From Bacillus cereus ATCC 14579 (lineage in GTDB: Bacteria > Bacillota > Bacilli > Bacillales > Bacillaceae_G): a stretch of 64,000 nt of DNA. The DNA lies in NCBI RefSeq assembly GCF_000007825.1, contig NC_004722.1, forward strand, positions 4,256,501-4,320,500. Reading direction: 5' to 3'. Position 1 is the first letter of the stretch; every line of letters starts with the position of its first letter. Below are positions 36,454-44,445 of the stretch, one piece after another. The notes below the pieces were generated by a model. That model did not search any database and was not told the DNA's origin. It worked only from the letters and a program-made list of their open reading frames with translations. The position numbers and the translations under genes are program-made.

Positions 36454-36483
36454 TTGACAATTTTTTTAATATAGTTTTATAAT
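36454..36483 (+). promoter_or_regulatory. Sigma-A promoter of the T-box leader
   Basis: TTGACA (36454-36459), 18 bases, TATAAT (36478-36483). Both hexamers are perfect, placed just ahead of the first T-box and just after the bcr1 repeat. Confidence 0.85.
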
Positions 36484-36510
36484 ACAAAACATAGTTTAGT
36501 TGAACGAATT

Positions 36511-36765
36511 ATATATCGGCTTTGAAGGAATACTAGTAGCGACTTATATCACTGTCTCAGAGAACTGATGGTTGGTGCGAATCAGTACATATACAAGCGT
36601 GAATTACAATTCTGGAGCTTCTTTCCCGTAATGCTTTTTATGCATGAAGAGAAAGACGGATCTTTCCGTTATCGTAAAGTGAGTGGTAAACAATTAGTTG
36701 TTTACAAATAGGGTGGTACCGCGATTTTTATCGTCCCTATCGGATTTTCCGATAGGGACTTTTTT
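36511..36765 (+). promoter_or_regulatory. T-box riboswitch 1 (tyrosine specifier UAC)
   Basis: Stem I with the AGTAGCG-type bulge and the apical GATGGTTGGTGCGAATCAG, then the specifier loop GAATTACAATTC with UAC (36605-36607). T-box sequence GGGTGGTACCGCG (36711-36723) and terminator GTCCCTATCGG ... CCGATAGGGAC followed by T6 are present. Uncharged tRNA-Tyr should favour read-through. Confidence 0.92.
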
Positions 36766-36789
36766 GCGTCCATCCTCTTACACAATTTC

Positions 36790-37045
36790 ATATATACGCG
36801 TTGAAAGAATCGCAGTAGTATCTTATATCCCTGTTACAGAGAGCTAATGGTCGGTGGAAATTAGCACATATATAAGTATGAATTACAATTCTGGAGCTTC
36901 TTTTTCGTAGTGCTTTTATGCATGAAGGAAAAGACGGAATTTTTCCGTTATCATTAATTGAGATGTAAGTATATTTTCACTTACAAATAGGGTGGTACCG
37001 CGATTCTTTCGCCCCTATCGGATTTTCCGATAGGGGCTTTTTCTA
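36790..37045 (+). promoter_or_regulatory. T-box riboswitch 2 (tyrosine specifier UAC), in tandem
   Basis: A second complete leader: AGTAGTA bulge, AGCTAATGGTCGGTGGAAATT apical part, the same GAATTACAATTCTGGAGC specifier region with UAC (36884-36886), T-box GGGTGGTACCGCG (36990-37002), terminator GCCCCTATCGG ... CCGATAGGGGC then TTTTT. It is clearly a duplicate of the first. Confidence 0.92.
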
Positions 37046-37182
37046 TTTCTCACAGAAACAGATGTTAAATAATTCCGAATCTTATGATAAAATTTTATAA
37101 GCGCTTACAAATAATGAAGGGAGGTGATACAAGCTATACGAAATCGATATTCAATTTTATAGAAAAAAAGGAGGATGTCTAA

Positions 37183-38937
37183 ATGACAAAGAAAACAGAA
37201 ATTCCATCGCATTTAAAACCATTCGTATCCACACAACATTATGATCAATACACACCGGTGAATCACGCTGTGTGGCGTTACATTATGAGACAAAATCATA
37301 GCTTCTTAAAAGACGTTGCTCATCCAGCCTATGTGAACGGACTACAATCATCTGGTATTAATATAGATGCAATTCCAAAAGTAGAAGAAATGAATGAGTG
37401 TTTGGCACCAAGTGGCTGGGGCGCTGTAACGATTGACGGACTTATTCCCGGCGTAGCATTCTTCGATTTTCAAGGACACGGATTACTACCGATCGCAACA
37501 GATATTCGGAAAGTAGAAAATATCGAGTACACACCAGCTCCAGATATCGTACACGAAGCCGCAGGACACGCACCGATTTTACTTGATCCTACATATGCAA
37601 AATATGTGAAACGTTTTGGGCAAATTGGTGCAAAAGCTTTCTCTACAAAAGAAGAACATGATGCATTTGAAGCTGTTCGTACATTAACGATAGTGAAAGA
37701 AAGCCCTACTTCTACTCCTGATGAAGTTAAGGCTGCTGAAAATGCTGTAATTGAAAAACAAAACTTAGTTTCTGGTTTATCAGAAGCTGAACAAATTTCA
37801 CGTCTTTTCTGGTGGACAGTAGAATATGGATTGATCGGAAATATAGATGATCCAAAGATATATGGTGCTGGTCTCCTTTCTTCTGTTGGCGAAAGCAAAC
37901 ATTGCTTAACAGACGCTGTAGAAAAGGTTCCATTTTCTATCGAAGCATGTATAGGGACAACTTATGACGTAACAAAAATGCAACCACAACTATTTGTTTG
38001 TGAATCCTTTGAAGAATTAACAGATGCGCTTGAAACATTTTCTAAAACAATGGCCTTTAAAACAGGTGGAAAAGAAGGTTTAGAAAAAGCAATTCGCTCT
38101 GAGAACTATGCAACAGCTGAGCTAAATAGCGGATTACAAATTACAGGTACATTTAGCGAGACAATTGAAAACGATGCAGGTGAATTAATTTACATGCGAA
38201 CAAATTCGCCAACGGCATTAGCACTTCATAATAAACAGTTAGCGAATCATTCTACTTCTGTACACAGTGACGGATTTGGAACACCGATTGGATTACTCAC
38301 TGAAAATATTGCATTAGAAAATTGTACAGACGAACAACTACAATCATTAGGAATTACAATTGGAACTATCGCTGAGTTTACTTTTGCAAGTGGTATTCAT
38401 GTAAAAGGAACAGTAACAGATATTGTAAAAAACGATAAGAAAATTGCTCTTATTTCCTTTATCGATTGCACAGTTACTTATAACGCCCGCGTTTTATTTG
38501 ATGCTTCATGGGGCGCATTTGATATGGCTGTTGGCTCACAAATCACTTCAGTATTCCCAGGTGCCGCAGATGCCGCAGCATTTTTCCCAATGGATGAAGA
38601 AGTTCACGAAATTCCTGCTCCACTTGTACTGAATGAACTTGAACGTATGTATCAAACAGTTCGAGATATTCGAAGTGAGGGGATTTTACACGACGCGCAT
38701 ATCGATCAATTAATAGCAATTCAAGAAGTATTAAATAAATTTTATGCGAAAGAATGGTTACTGCGCCTTGAAGTATTAGAGTTACTTTTAGAGCATAACA
38801 AAGGGCATGAAACATCGGCAGCATTACTACATCAACTTTCTACTTTCACAACTGACGAAGCTGTAACACGCCTTATTAACAATGGTCTTGCGTTACTTCC
38901 AGTAAAGGATGTGAAAAATGATGCTAAGATTAACTGA
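37183..38937 (+). CDS. phhA: Phenylalanine 4-monooxygenase (aromatic amino-acid hydroxylase)
   Basis: Hydroxylates phenylalanine to tyrosine with a pterin cofactor and iron. Iron ligands are seen in HEAAGHAPIL (about 125) and the glutamate in FWWTVEYGLIG (about 208). The catalytic part fills the first ~300 residues. The protein is 584 residues, about twice the usual bacterial enzyme; the C-terminal half is unrecognised apart from a beta-rich part and a helical end. AAAGGAGGATGTCTAA precedes the ATG. The two tyrosine T-boxes upstream fit a tyrosine-making role. The phhB start overlaps the 3' end. Confidence 0.93.
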   Translation: MTKKTEIPSHLKPFVSTQHYDQYTPVNHAVWRYIMRQNHSFLKDVAHPAYVNGLQSSGINIDAIPKVEEMNECLAPSGWGAVTIDGLIPGVAFFDFQGHGLLPIATDIRKVENIEYTPAPDIVHEAAGHAPILLDPTYAKYVKRFGQIGAKAFSTKEEHDAFEAVRTLTIVKESPTSTPDEVKAAENAVIEKQNLVSGLSEAEQISRLFWWTVEYGLIGNIDDPKIYGAGLLSSVGESKHCLTDAVEKVPFSIEACIGTTYDVTKMQPQLFVCESFEELTDALETFSKTMAFKTGGKEGLEKAIRSENYATAELNSGLQITGTFSETIENDAGELIYMRTNSPTALALHNKQLANHSTSVHSDGFGTPIGLLTENIALENCTDEQLQSLGITIGTIAEFTFASGIHVKGTVTDIVKNDKKIALISFIDCTVTYNARVLFDASWGAFDMAVGSQITSVFPGAADAAAFFPMDEEVHEIPAPLVLNELERMYQTVRDIRSEGILHDAHIDQLIAIQEVLNKFYAKEWLLRLEVLELLLEHNKGHETSAALLHQLSTFTTDEAVTRLINNGLALLPVKDVKNDAKIN

Positions 38938-39232
38938 AGAAGAAGTTCACGAAGAATTATTGAAGGTAGATAAATGGATGGTAAAAGATGAGAAATGGAT
39001 TGAACGAAAATATATGTTTTCCGACTACTTAAAAGGAGTCGAATTTGTCTCTGAAGCCGCCAAACTATCAGAAGAACATAATCACCATCCATTTATCCTT
39101 ATCCAGTATAAAGCAGTTATTATTACTTTGTCATCTTGGAATGCAAAAGGTTTAACGAAACTAGATTTTGAGCTTGCAAAACAATTTGATGAACTATTTT
39201 TACAAAACGAAAAAGCAATTATAAGAAAATAA
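38918..39232 (+). CDS. phhB: 4a-hydroxytetrahydrobiopterin dehydratase
   Basis: Regenerates the pterin used by phenylalanine hydroxylase (PCD/DCoH fold). 104 residues; the family signature EHNHHPFI (about 57-64) is intact. It starts at an ATG pair (38918 or 38921) inside the last codons of phhA, preceded by AAAGGATGTG, so translation is coupled. The pair forms one functional unit with phhA. Confidence 0.94.
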   Translation: MMLRLTEEEVHEELLKVDKWMVKDEKWIERKYMFSDYLKGVEFVSEAAKLSEEHNHHPFILIQYKAVIITLSSWNAKGLTKLDFELAKQFDELFLQNEKAIIRK

Positions 39233-39262
39233 AAAGAGAAGCCTTTTTAGGCTTCTCCTTTT
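39231..39262. terminator. Bidirectional terminator between phhB and catE
   Basis: GAGAAGCC, six-base loop, GGCTTCTC with flanking A and T runs, between convergent stops; it overlaps the catE 3' end. Confidence 0.85.
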
Positions 39263-40104
39263 ATTTTGAAATGGATACAATGTCCAAATGGATCCTCGAC
39301 TTGTAATATTCCATCTTTGTACGTAGCAATCTTGCCAATATTTTTTAAGCTTTCACATACTTGCTCTTTTTGTTTTTCATCCGCTAGTACAATTGTGAAA
39401 TATTTTAAACCAACAGAACCTGGCATTTGCGGTGGTACCCCTTCACCTTGCCACGTATTTAAACCGATATGGTGATGATAACCACCTGCTGATACGAACA
39501 ACGCTCCATTACGAGCTGGGATCGTTACTTCAAAACCAAGACCATCAACATAGAAACATTTCGCTTCCTCTAAATCAGCTACATGGAAATGAATATGCCC
39601 CATCACAGTACCAGCTGGAAATCCATTCCATGTACTTCCTTGCTGTAATAATTCTTCACCAGCTAACGGGTTACTAACAAATGGGAGTTCTCCATTCTCA
39701 TCACGCCAAACTTCTTTTTGTCGATCATGATAAATTTCAATCCCGTTTCCATCTGGATCAGCTAAATAAAGAGCTTCACTAAAGTAATGATCGGCTCCGC
39801 CATGTAGTGGATATACCATCTCTACAAGATGACGAAGAACATTCGCTAAATCCTGCCTACTTGGTAATAAAATTGCGTAATGATATAACCCTGTTCTTCC
39901 TCTTTGTTTTGGAAAAGCTTCTTTCTTTTCTTCAATGATAAGAAGTGGTTCATCATTTTCATTCCCAAATGTAACGACTGCTTCTTCTTCTTTTAGCACC
40001 TTCATACTTAGTACTTCCGTATAAAACTCTAGTGATTTCTTTACATTAGATACGTATAAATGAACAACATCAAGTGTTGTATCGGGATGAAGTTGAAAAC
40101 TCAT
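39247..40104 (-). CDS. catE: Ring-cleaving dioxygenase of the VOC family (CatE-like)
   Basis: 285 residues with two glyoxalase/VOC modules (VVHLYVSNVKKSLEFYTEVL at about 9-28 and GHIHFHVADLEEAKCFYVDG at about 170-189) and metal ligands in YHHHIGLNTW and IEIYHD. Length and neighbour match B. subtilis CatE, a catechol-2,3-dioxygenase-type enzyme encoded with CatD. The catD gene is 22 bases upstream, so the two form an operon. Confidence 0.85.
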   Translation of the reverse strand: MSFQLHPDTTLDVVHLYVSNVKKSLEFYTEVLSMKVLKEEEAVVTFGNENDEPLLIIEEKKEAFPKQRGRTGLYHYAILLPSRQDLANVLRHLVEMVYPLHGGADHYFSEALYLADPDGNGIEIYHDRQKEVWRDENGELPFVSNPLAGEELLQQGSTWNGFPAGTVMGHIHFHVADLEEAKCFYVDGLGFEVTIPARNGALFVSAGGYHHHIGLNTWQGEGVPPQMPGSVGLKYFTIVLADEKQKEQVCESLKNIGKIATYKDGILQVEDPFGHCIHFKIKGEA

Positions 40105-40126
40105 CTTGTTAGCCCCCCCATTTAAA

Positions 40127-40531
40127 TTAGTTCTTCTTTGACATTTTTTCTTTTAAGAAATTATCTACAAAACCATCAGCTTTTGCAACAAATAAATATG
40201 CACCCATTGCTAATAATGCAAGTTCTAATTCGAAACCAGGATTTTTTCCATCTCCCAATAAACCAGCTGACCATTTCACTTTTACGATTGCTCCAACCAT
40301 AACAAGTGCAAATAATAATCCAATATATCTTACACCTAAACCTAGAATTAATAATAGGCCTCCAACTAATTCAAATGTTGCTACACCGTATGCAAGTCCT
40401 CCTGGTAAACCAATGCTTGTAAACCACCCTGCAATATTGTCAATTCCTGATTGGAATTTTGTTAAACCGTGCATGAAAAATGTTACCCCTAACACGATAC
40501 GAATAATTAAGTTACCAATATGTTGATTCAT
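40127..40531 (-). CDS. catD: DoxX family membrane protein, CatD-like
   Basis: 134 residues, four membrane helices, with the DoxX pattern VTFFMHGLTKFQSG near the N-terminus. In B. subtilis catD precedes catE, and the operon responds to quinones and catechol through YodB and CatR. Here a divergent regulator of another family (XRE-cupin) stands upstream instead. GGAGAGAAAGAA precedes the ATG. Confidence 0.82.
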   Translation of the reverse strand: MNQHIGNLIIRIVLGVTFFMHGLTKFQSGIDNIAGWFTSIGLPGGLAYGVATFELVGGLLLILGLGVRYIGLLFALVMVGAIVKVKWSAGLLGDGKNPGFELELALLAMGAYLFVAKADGFVDNFLKEKMSKKN

Positions 40532-40687
40532 TTCTTTCTCTCCTTTATAGTTTTATTATACAAAACTTTTATTTACATTACAAAACATACACTAATTTTT
40601 TTTATTCGTCAATTCATTTTCACTGGGAAAAAATATATTTTTTTTGCTATGATACAAATAGTTGTTTACAAAAAGGAGCTTGATTTT

Positions 40688-41233
40688 ATGAATATTGGTT
40701 CTGCAATACGTGAAATTCGTCAACGTAGGGGCATAACAATCGCACAAATTTGTGAGGGAACAGGTCTTTCTAAAGGATTTATGAGTCAGGTTGAAAATAA
40801 TAAAACATCACCATCTATCTCAACTTTAGAAACGATCTCCAATTTTTTAAACGTTCCCCTTCCCTATTTATTGTTAGAGCAAAAAGATCGATTAAAAATT
40901 GTCAAAAAAGAAGAACGGAAATACAGTGTATACGGCAAAGATGAGCAAAGAATTGAACATGTTGCGGAGCAAGGGGGCCTTCGCCTATCTTTAGTAGAAA
41001 TCCCTACTGGATTCCCGAAAGAAAATTCACCAAATGCCCATGAAGGGGAAGAATGTCACCTTGTATTACGCGGAAAATTAGAAGTTCAGCACGGTGAGGA
41101 TATTGCAATTGTAGAAGAAGGTGATTCTTTCTCATGGAATGCATGCGTTCCTCATATTGTTCGTAATATAGGAGAAGAAACTGCATTATTACTCATCTCT
41201 AGTTATGCAGAAAATCGACAACGTGTTTACTAA
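40688..41233 (+). CDS. XRE-type regulator with cupin domain
   Basis: 181 residues: N-terminal helix-turn-helix (GTGLSKGFMSQVENNKTSPS, about 24-43) and C-terminal cupin (HEGEECHLVLRGKLEVQHGE and VEEGDSFSWNACVPH). Such regulators sense a small ligand or metal in the cupin. Start at the ATG at 40688, preceded by AAAAAGGAGCTTG; the frame upstream is AT-rich leader without conservation. It is divergent from catD-catE and may control it. An ACAAATAGTTGTTT motif lies in the shared gap. Confidence 0.87.
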   Translation: MNIGSAIREIRQRRGITIAQICEGTGLSKGFMSQVENNKTSPSISTLETISNFLNVPLPYLLLEQKDRLKIVKKEERKYSVYGKDEQRIEHVAEQGGLRLSLVEIPTGFPKENSPNAHEGEECHLVLRGKLEVQHGEDIAIVEEGDSFSWNACVPHIVRNIGEETALLLISSYAENRQRVY

Positions 41234-41238
41234 ATAAT

Positions 41239-41270
41239 AAAAAAGAAGCCTGTTAAACAGGCTTCTTTTT
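41239..41270. terminator. Bidirectional terminator
   Basis: AAAAGAAGCCTGTT / AACAGGCTTCTTTTT hairpin between the convergent XRE-cupin and MaoC-like genes. Confidence 0.9.
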
Positions 41271-41646
41271 ATCCCCTTATAATTCCATAACTTGTCCCAA
41301 CTAGTACAGTCTTTTCATGCTGATTGCGATAAACTGACTCGATTGAAACTTTTTTATAGCCTTCCATTTGCTCAACATTTGTTAAAGTTAGTTCACAAGT
41401 GATCGTATCTCCTGTGAAAACTGGTCTAATAAACTCACTTACTAATTCTCTTGCTATGTAATGTAACTCTTCTCCCACTTTCGTTCCAATGCTAGCAGTC
41501 AATAAACCATGAACCATTAATCTTCCATTTTCATCGTATTCCACATGGTGTCTACCTTTATCACCGGTAATATTTGCAAATTCAAAAACTTCTTCCTCAG
41601 TAAATCTTCTTTCATATTTAAATACATCCCCAGCTTTTACACTCAT
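41269..41646 (-). CDS. MaoC-like hotdog-fold hydratase
   Basis: 125-residue single hotdog domain. The hydratase-2 type motif FANITGDKGRHHVEYDE (Asp and His about 29 and 34) and LMVHGLLTASIGTKVGEE are visible. The family hydrates enoyl-CoA thioesters or similar substrates; the substrate is unknown here. The ATG is preceded by AGGGGGAT. It stands alone. Confidence 0.83.
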   Translation of the reverse strand: MSVKAGDVFKYERRFTEEEVFEFANITGDKGRHHVEYDENGRLMVHGLLTASIGTKVGEELHYIARELVSEFIRPVFTGDTITCELTLTNVEQMEGYKKVSIESVYRNQHEKTVLVGTSYGIIRG

Positions 41647-41767
41647 TTTTATCCCCCTAATAATAAACAGAATTTTCTTTTATTTTATCATAAAACGAGC
41701 CTCAATCCATTCTCTATTATCAAAAGTCTCAAAATTACCTCGCTATACTTTTTTACTTTCCATTCAT

Positions 41768-42226
41768 TTATCGGTGACCATCTCTTTTCGCGACTTGGTA
41801 TCCATAATACGCACATGTTCCATTTCTCGATAGCTCTCTAACTTCAAATCCACAACTTCTATAAAAATCAAAATTGTTCGCTGATGTATGCGCAAACCAA
41901 TCACCGTGGGGAAGTTTTTGCAGGCAAAGAGCTACAAGCTTCTTACCTAATCCCTTCCCTCTATATTCACACTTCACAACTAAATTTACTATGTTCGCAA
42001 TCATAATTCCATCAGAAATGACTCTAACCATCGCAATCATCTCTTCCTCATCCCAAATTGTGAAAGCCCATGTTGAATTTTCGAATGCTATCGTAAATTT
42101 TTCAATTTGCCAAGAAGGGATATTATCATTACTCCAACCGGCATCTTCAAATAAAGCTTTAATTGCATATGCTGGTACACTACTCGTTCCCTCACGAATA
42201 ATAAGTCCATTATGATAAATGTACAT
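41768..42226 (-). CDS. GNAT family N-acetyltransferase
   Basis: 152 residues. The acetyl-CoA binding segment LVVKCEYRGKGLGKKLVALC (about 83-102) and the C-terminal NFDFYRSCGFEVRE are typical. I place the start at the ATG at 42226, immediately after AAAGGGAGGGG; the open frame upstream to 42256 includes that site. The acceptor is unknown. Confidence 0.85.
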   Translation of the reverse strand: MYIYHNGLIIREGTSSVPAYAIKALFEDAGWSNDNIPSWQIEKFTIAFENSTWAFTIWDEEEMIAMVRVISDGIMIANIVNLVVKCEYRGKGLGKKLVALCLQKLPHGDWFAHTSANNFDFYRSCGFEVRELSRNGTCAYYGYQVAKRDGHR

Positions 42227-42296
42227 GTAACCCCTCCCTTTATTTTCATATACCATTCTTCAAAAAATGCAATTTACCTTTAAAAAAGTAATTTTT

Positions 42297-42803
42297 TCAT
42301 CCAACACGCTTAATAGAATAAACTAGAGCATCGATTCCATGAAATGACGTTGTTTTCTCGTAGCTGAGCCCAGTTTTTCTAGCAACAAATATTGAGGCAG
42401 GATGATTCGGATTAATAAGAGAAATTAATTTATTCATTCGTAATGCTTGGAAACCATAGTCACGAAATGCTGCCGCCGCTTCTTTTGCATACCCTTTTCC
42501 CCAATACTGAGGAAGTAACCAATAACCAATTTCAATTTCCTCTTTTCCATCTATTTTCTGCTTTACCAGCCCTGCATGACCAATTCTTGTTCCCGTTTCC
42601 TTTTCAATCAATACAAATAAACCGAGACCGTTTTTATAGCTAGGAATCACCCATTCCTCCAGACTTTTTTTACACTGCATATATGTTTTTAATGTCCCAT
42701 TTCCAATATAACGCATTACCTTCTCGTTCCCCCATAGTGAAGCGTAGAACTGTAAATCATCCATTGTATATTTGCGAATTTGTAAACGTTCTGTATGAAA
42801 CAT
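42297..42803 (-). CDS. RimJ/RimL-type GNAT acetyltransferase
   Basis: 168 residues, beginning MFHTERLQIRKYTMDDLQFY, which is the RimJ/RimL pattern. The CoA loop is LLPQYWGKGYAKEAAAAFRD (about 98-117). Relatives acetylate N-terminal residues or small amines. The start at 42803 is set by GGAAAGGAGTGCCAGC; an upstream in-frame ATG lacks a site. Confidence 0.86.
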   Translation of the reverse strand: MFHTERLQIRKYTMDDLQFYASLWGNEKVMRYIGNGTLKTYMQCKKSLEEWVIPSYKNGLGLFVLIEKETGTRIGHAGLVKQKIDGKEEIEIGYWLLPQYWGKGYAKEAAAAFRDYGFQALRMNKLISLINPNHPASIFVARKTGLSYEKTTSFHGIDALVYSIKRVG

Positions 42804-42880
42804 GCTGGCACTCCTTTCCACTAATTTATTCTTCATTTCACGATCATGTTTTGTATGTACACGGTATGTTACTATTTATT

Positions 42881-43040
42881 ATAAAGTGAAACTTTAATCA
42901 GTGGGGAATTTTGTTCACCCCCACTGATTATTAGCCTTTACCAATCGGACGTTTACGGGCAGTGGATCTCCCGTCTAACTTCTTTGCTTTAACTGAATTT
43001 TTAGGCAAGAGTCTTACTGCCTGGAAAATAGCGGGATAAA
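42881..43040 (+). repeat. bcr1-type repeat in an intergenic region
   Basis: 160 bases with ATAAA at both ends, the CAGTGGGGA ... CCCCACTG hairpin, GGACGTTTACGGGCAGT, the ACTTCTTTGC core and end GCGGGATAAA. Orientation is plus, pointing away from the divergent GNAT gene. Confidence 0.85.
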
Positions 43041-43082
43041 TGAACCAACGATAAAATACACAATATTCATTCTAAATAACTA

Positions 43083-43115
43083 AAAAAAGCAGTAGACAAA
43101 TATTGTCCTCTGCAT
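43083..43115 (-). terminator. Probable terminator of the siderophore operon
   Basis: GCAG..GACAA / TTGTC..CTGC imperfect stem (43088-43112), followed on the minus strand by TTTTTTT. The rest of 43041-43183 shows nothing I can name. Confidence 0.5.
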
Positions 43116-43183
43116 CCATATCATAACTAGCATAAAGAAAACTACAATTGAGGGGGGTGTAGGATTTTCAAATATACTAGATA

Positions 43184-43249
43184 CTTATCCCGTTCTAACG
43201 GGCGGTAAACTTTCCAATTGTTTCAAGTGAAAAGTTTACCGCTCATAAG
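43184..43249. repeat. Structured element after the ankyrin gene
   Basis: Outer arms CTTAT / ATAAG enclose CCCGTT-CT-AACGGG and a long stem GCGGTAAACTTT ... AAAGTTTACCGC. Its left part resembles the reverse complement of the bcr1 3' end (TTTATCCCG..AACGGGCAGTAA), so it may be a related mobile or regulatory repeat. Confidence 0.5.
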
Positions 43250-43264
43250 AACTTCCTTCGTTCA

Positions 43265-43660
43265 TTAAGATAGTATTGCTAGATAATCATATACACGCTT
43301 AGATTTCTCTCCACCCATTCGTGCATGTTGAAGAAGAGAAATACCATGAGGGCCAGATGCACGCAATGCTTCTGGTTGAGCTACTAAAATAGCTTGTACA
43401 ACTTCTAATTCACCAAGCATAGCTGCTGCAAAAATATCCATCCGAGCACCCTTTTCTAGTAAATAAAGAGCAATATCTTTACGACCTACATGTGCCGATG
43501 CGCCTAACGCACTTTCCCAATCTGATCCACCCCAATTATAAGAGGCGTGAAGTAAGCTTGGTGATTCAACCAATAGCTCTTGTACTTTCTCTAAATCCCC
43601 GTGAGCTGCCATAACAAATTCTCTTACTAATTCAGTGGTAATACGCTCTTCTGTTTGCAT
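43265..43660 (-). CDS. Ankyrin repeat protein
   Basis: 131 residues with about three ankyrin-like units (AAHGDLEKVQELLVESPSLL, SAHVGRKDIALYLLEKGARM, AAMLGELEVVQAILVAQPEA). No catalytic motif; it probably binds a protein partner. It starts inside the last 34 bases of the ABC ATPase gene, after AAAAGGGGAGAAGAGCG, so it belongs to the iron-uptake operon; its role there is unknown. Confidence 0.82.
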   Translation of the reverse strand: MQTEERITTELVREFVMAAHGDLEKVQELLVESPSLLHASYNWGGSDWESALGASAHVGRKDIALYLLEKGARMDIFAAAMLGELEVVQAILVAQPEALRASGPHGISLLQHARMGGEKSKRVYDYLAILS

Positions 43661-44445
43661 CGCTCTTCTCCCCTTTTAGAAATTCGTTTCGGTGTAAAAA
43701 AAGGCTTGTCACTTCCCTGAAAAATATCTACATCTATGCCAAATACATGTTGAAACATTTCATGGCATAGTACTTCTTCTGGTATACCATCATACTGAAT
43801 CTTTCCTCGCTTTAATACAAGTAAACGATCACTATATTGAGCAGCTTGGTTAATGTCATGTAAAACCATTATAATTGTCATTCCAAACTCCTCATTTAAT
43901 CGTTTCACAAGTTCCATTACTTCCAACTGGTGAACGATATCTAAAAAGGTTGTTGGTTCATCCAATAATAAGACATTTGTACGTTGCGCTAGCGTCATCG
44001 CAATCCAAGCACGTTGCCGTTCCCCTCCTGATAAAGAATGTAAAAGACGATATTCATACCCTTCAAGATTTGTAACAGACAATGCCCAATCAACAATTTC
44101 TTCATCTTCTTTATTTAAGCGGCTACTCCATGATTTATGTGGACCTCTTCCGAACTCAATTAGTTCTTTCACTGTTAAATCTAATTGATGATCATGCATT
44201 TGTGGTAACATTGCTAATTGCTTCGCTACATCAGCACTCTTCATCATATGAATATTTTTCCCATCTAAAATGATGTCCCCTTCGCTTTGTTTCAGTAGCC
44301 TTGCTATTAAACGAAGCAAAGTAGATTTTCCCGATCCATTCGGACCAATTAAACTAACGATTTCTCCAACCTTAATATGTACATTCATATTTTGCATTTG
44401 AAATCTTTCAGAGTGTGCGTAAAACACTTTGTTAACGGAAATCAC
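43627..44445 (-). CDS. Iron-siderophore ABC transporter, ATP-binding protein
   Basis: 272-residue ATPase of the FecE/BtuD type. Walker A GPNGSGKSTLLRL (about 34-46), signature LSGGERQRAWIAMTLAQ (about 137-153), Walker B VLLLDEPT and switch histidine VLHDINQA are intact. It overlaps the permease by 19 bases. Together with the permease and binding protein it forms a complete importer behind two Fur boxes. Confidence 0.92.
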   Translation of the reverse strand: MISVNKVFYAHSERFQMQNMNVHIKVGEIVSLIGPNGSGKSTLLRLIARLLKQSEGDIILDGKNIHMMKSADVAKQLAMLPQMHDHQLDLTVKELIEFGRGPHKSWSSRLNKEDEEIVDWALSVTNLEGYEYRLLHSLSGGERQRAWIAMTLAQRTNVLLLDEPTTFLDIVHQLEVMELVKRLNEEFGMTIIMVLHDINQAAQYSDRLLVLKRGKIQYDGIPEEVLCHEMFQHVFGIDVDIFQGSDKPFFTPKRISKRGEERCKQKSVLPLN

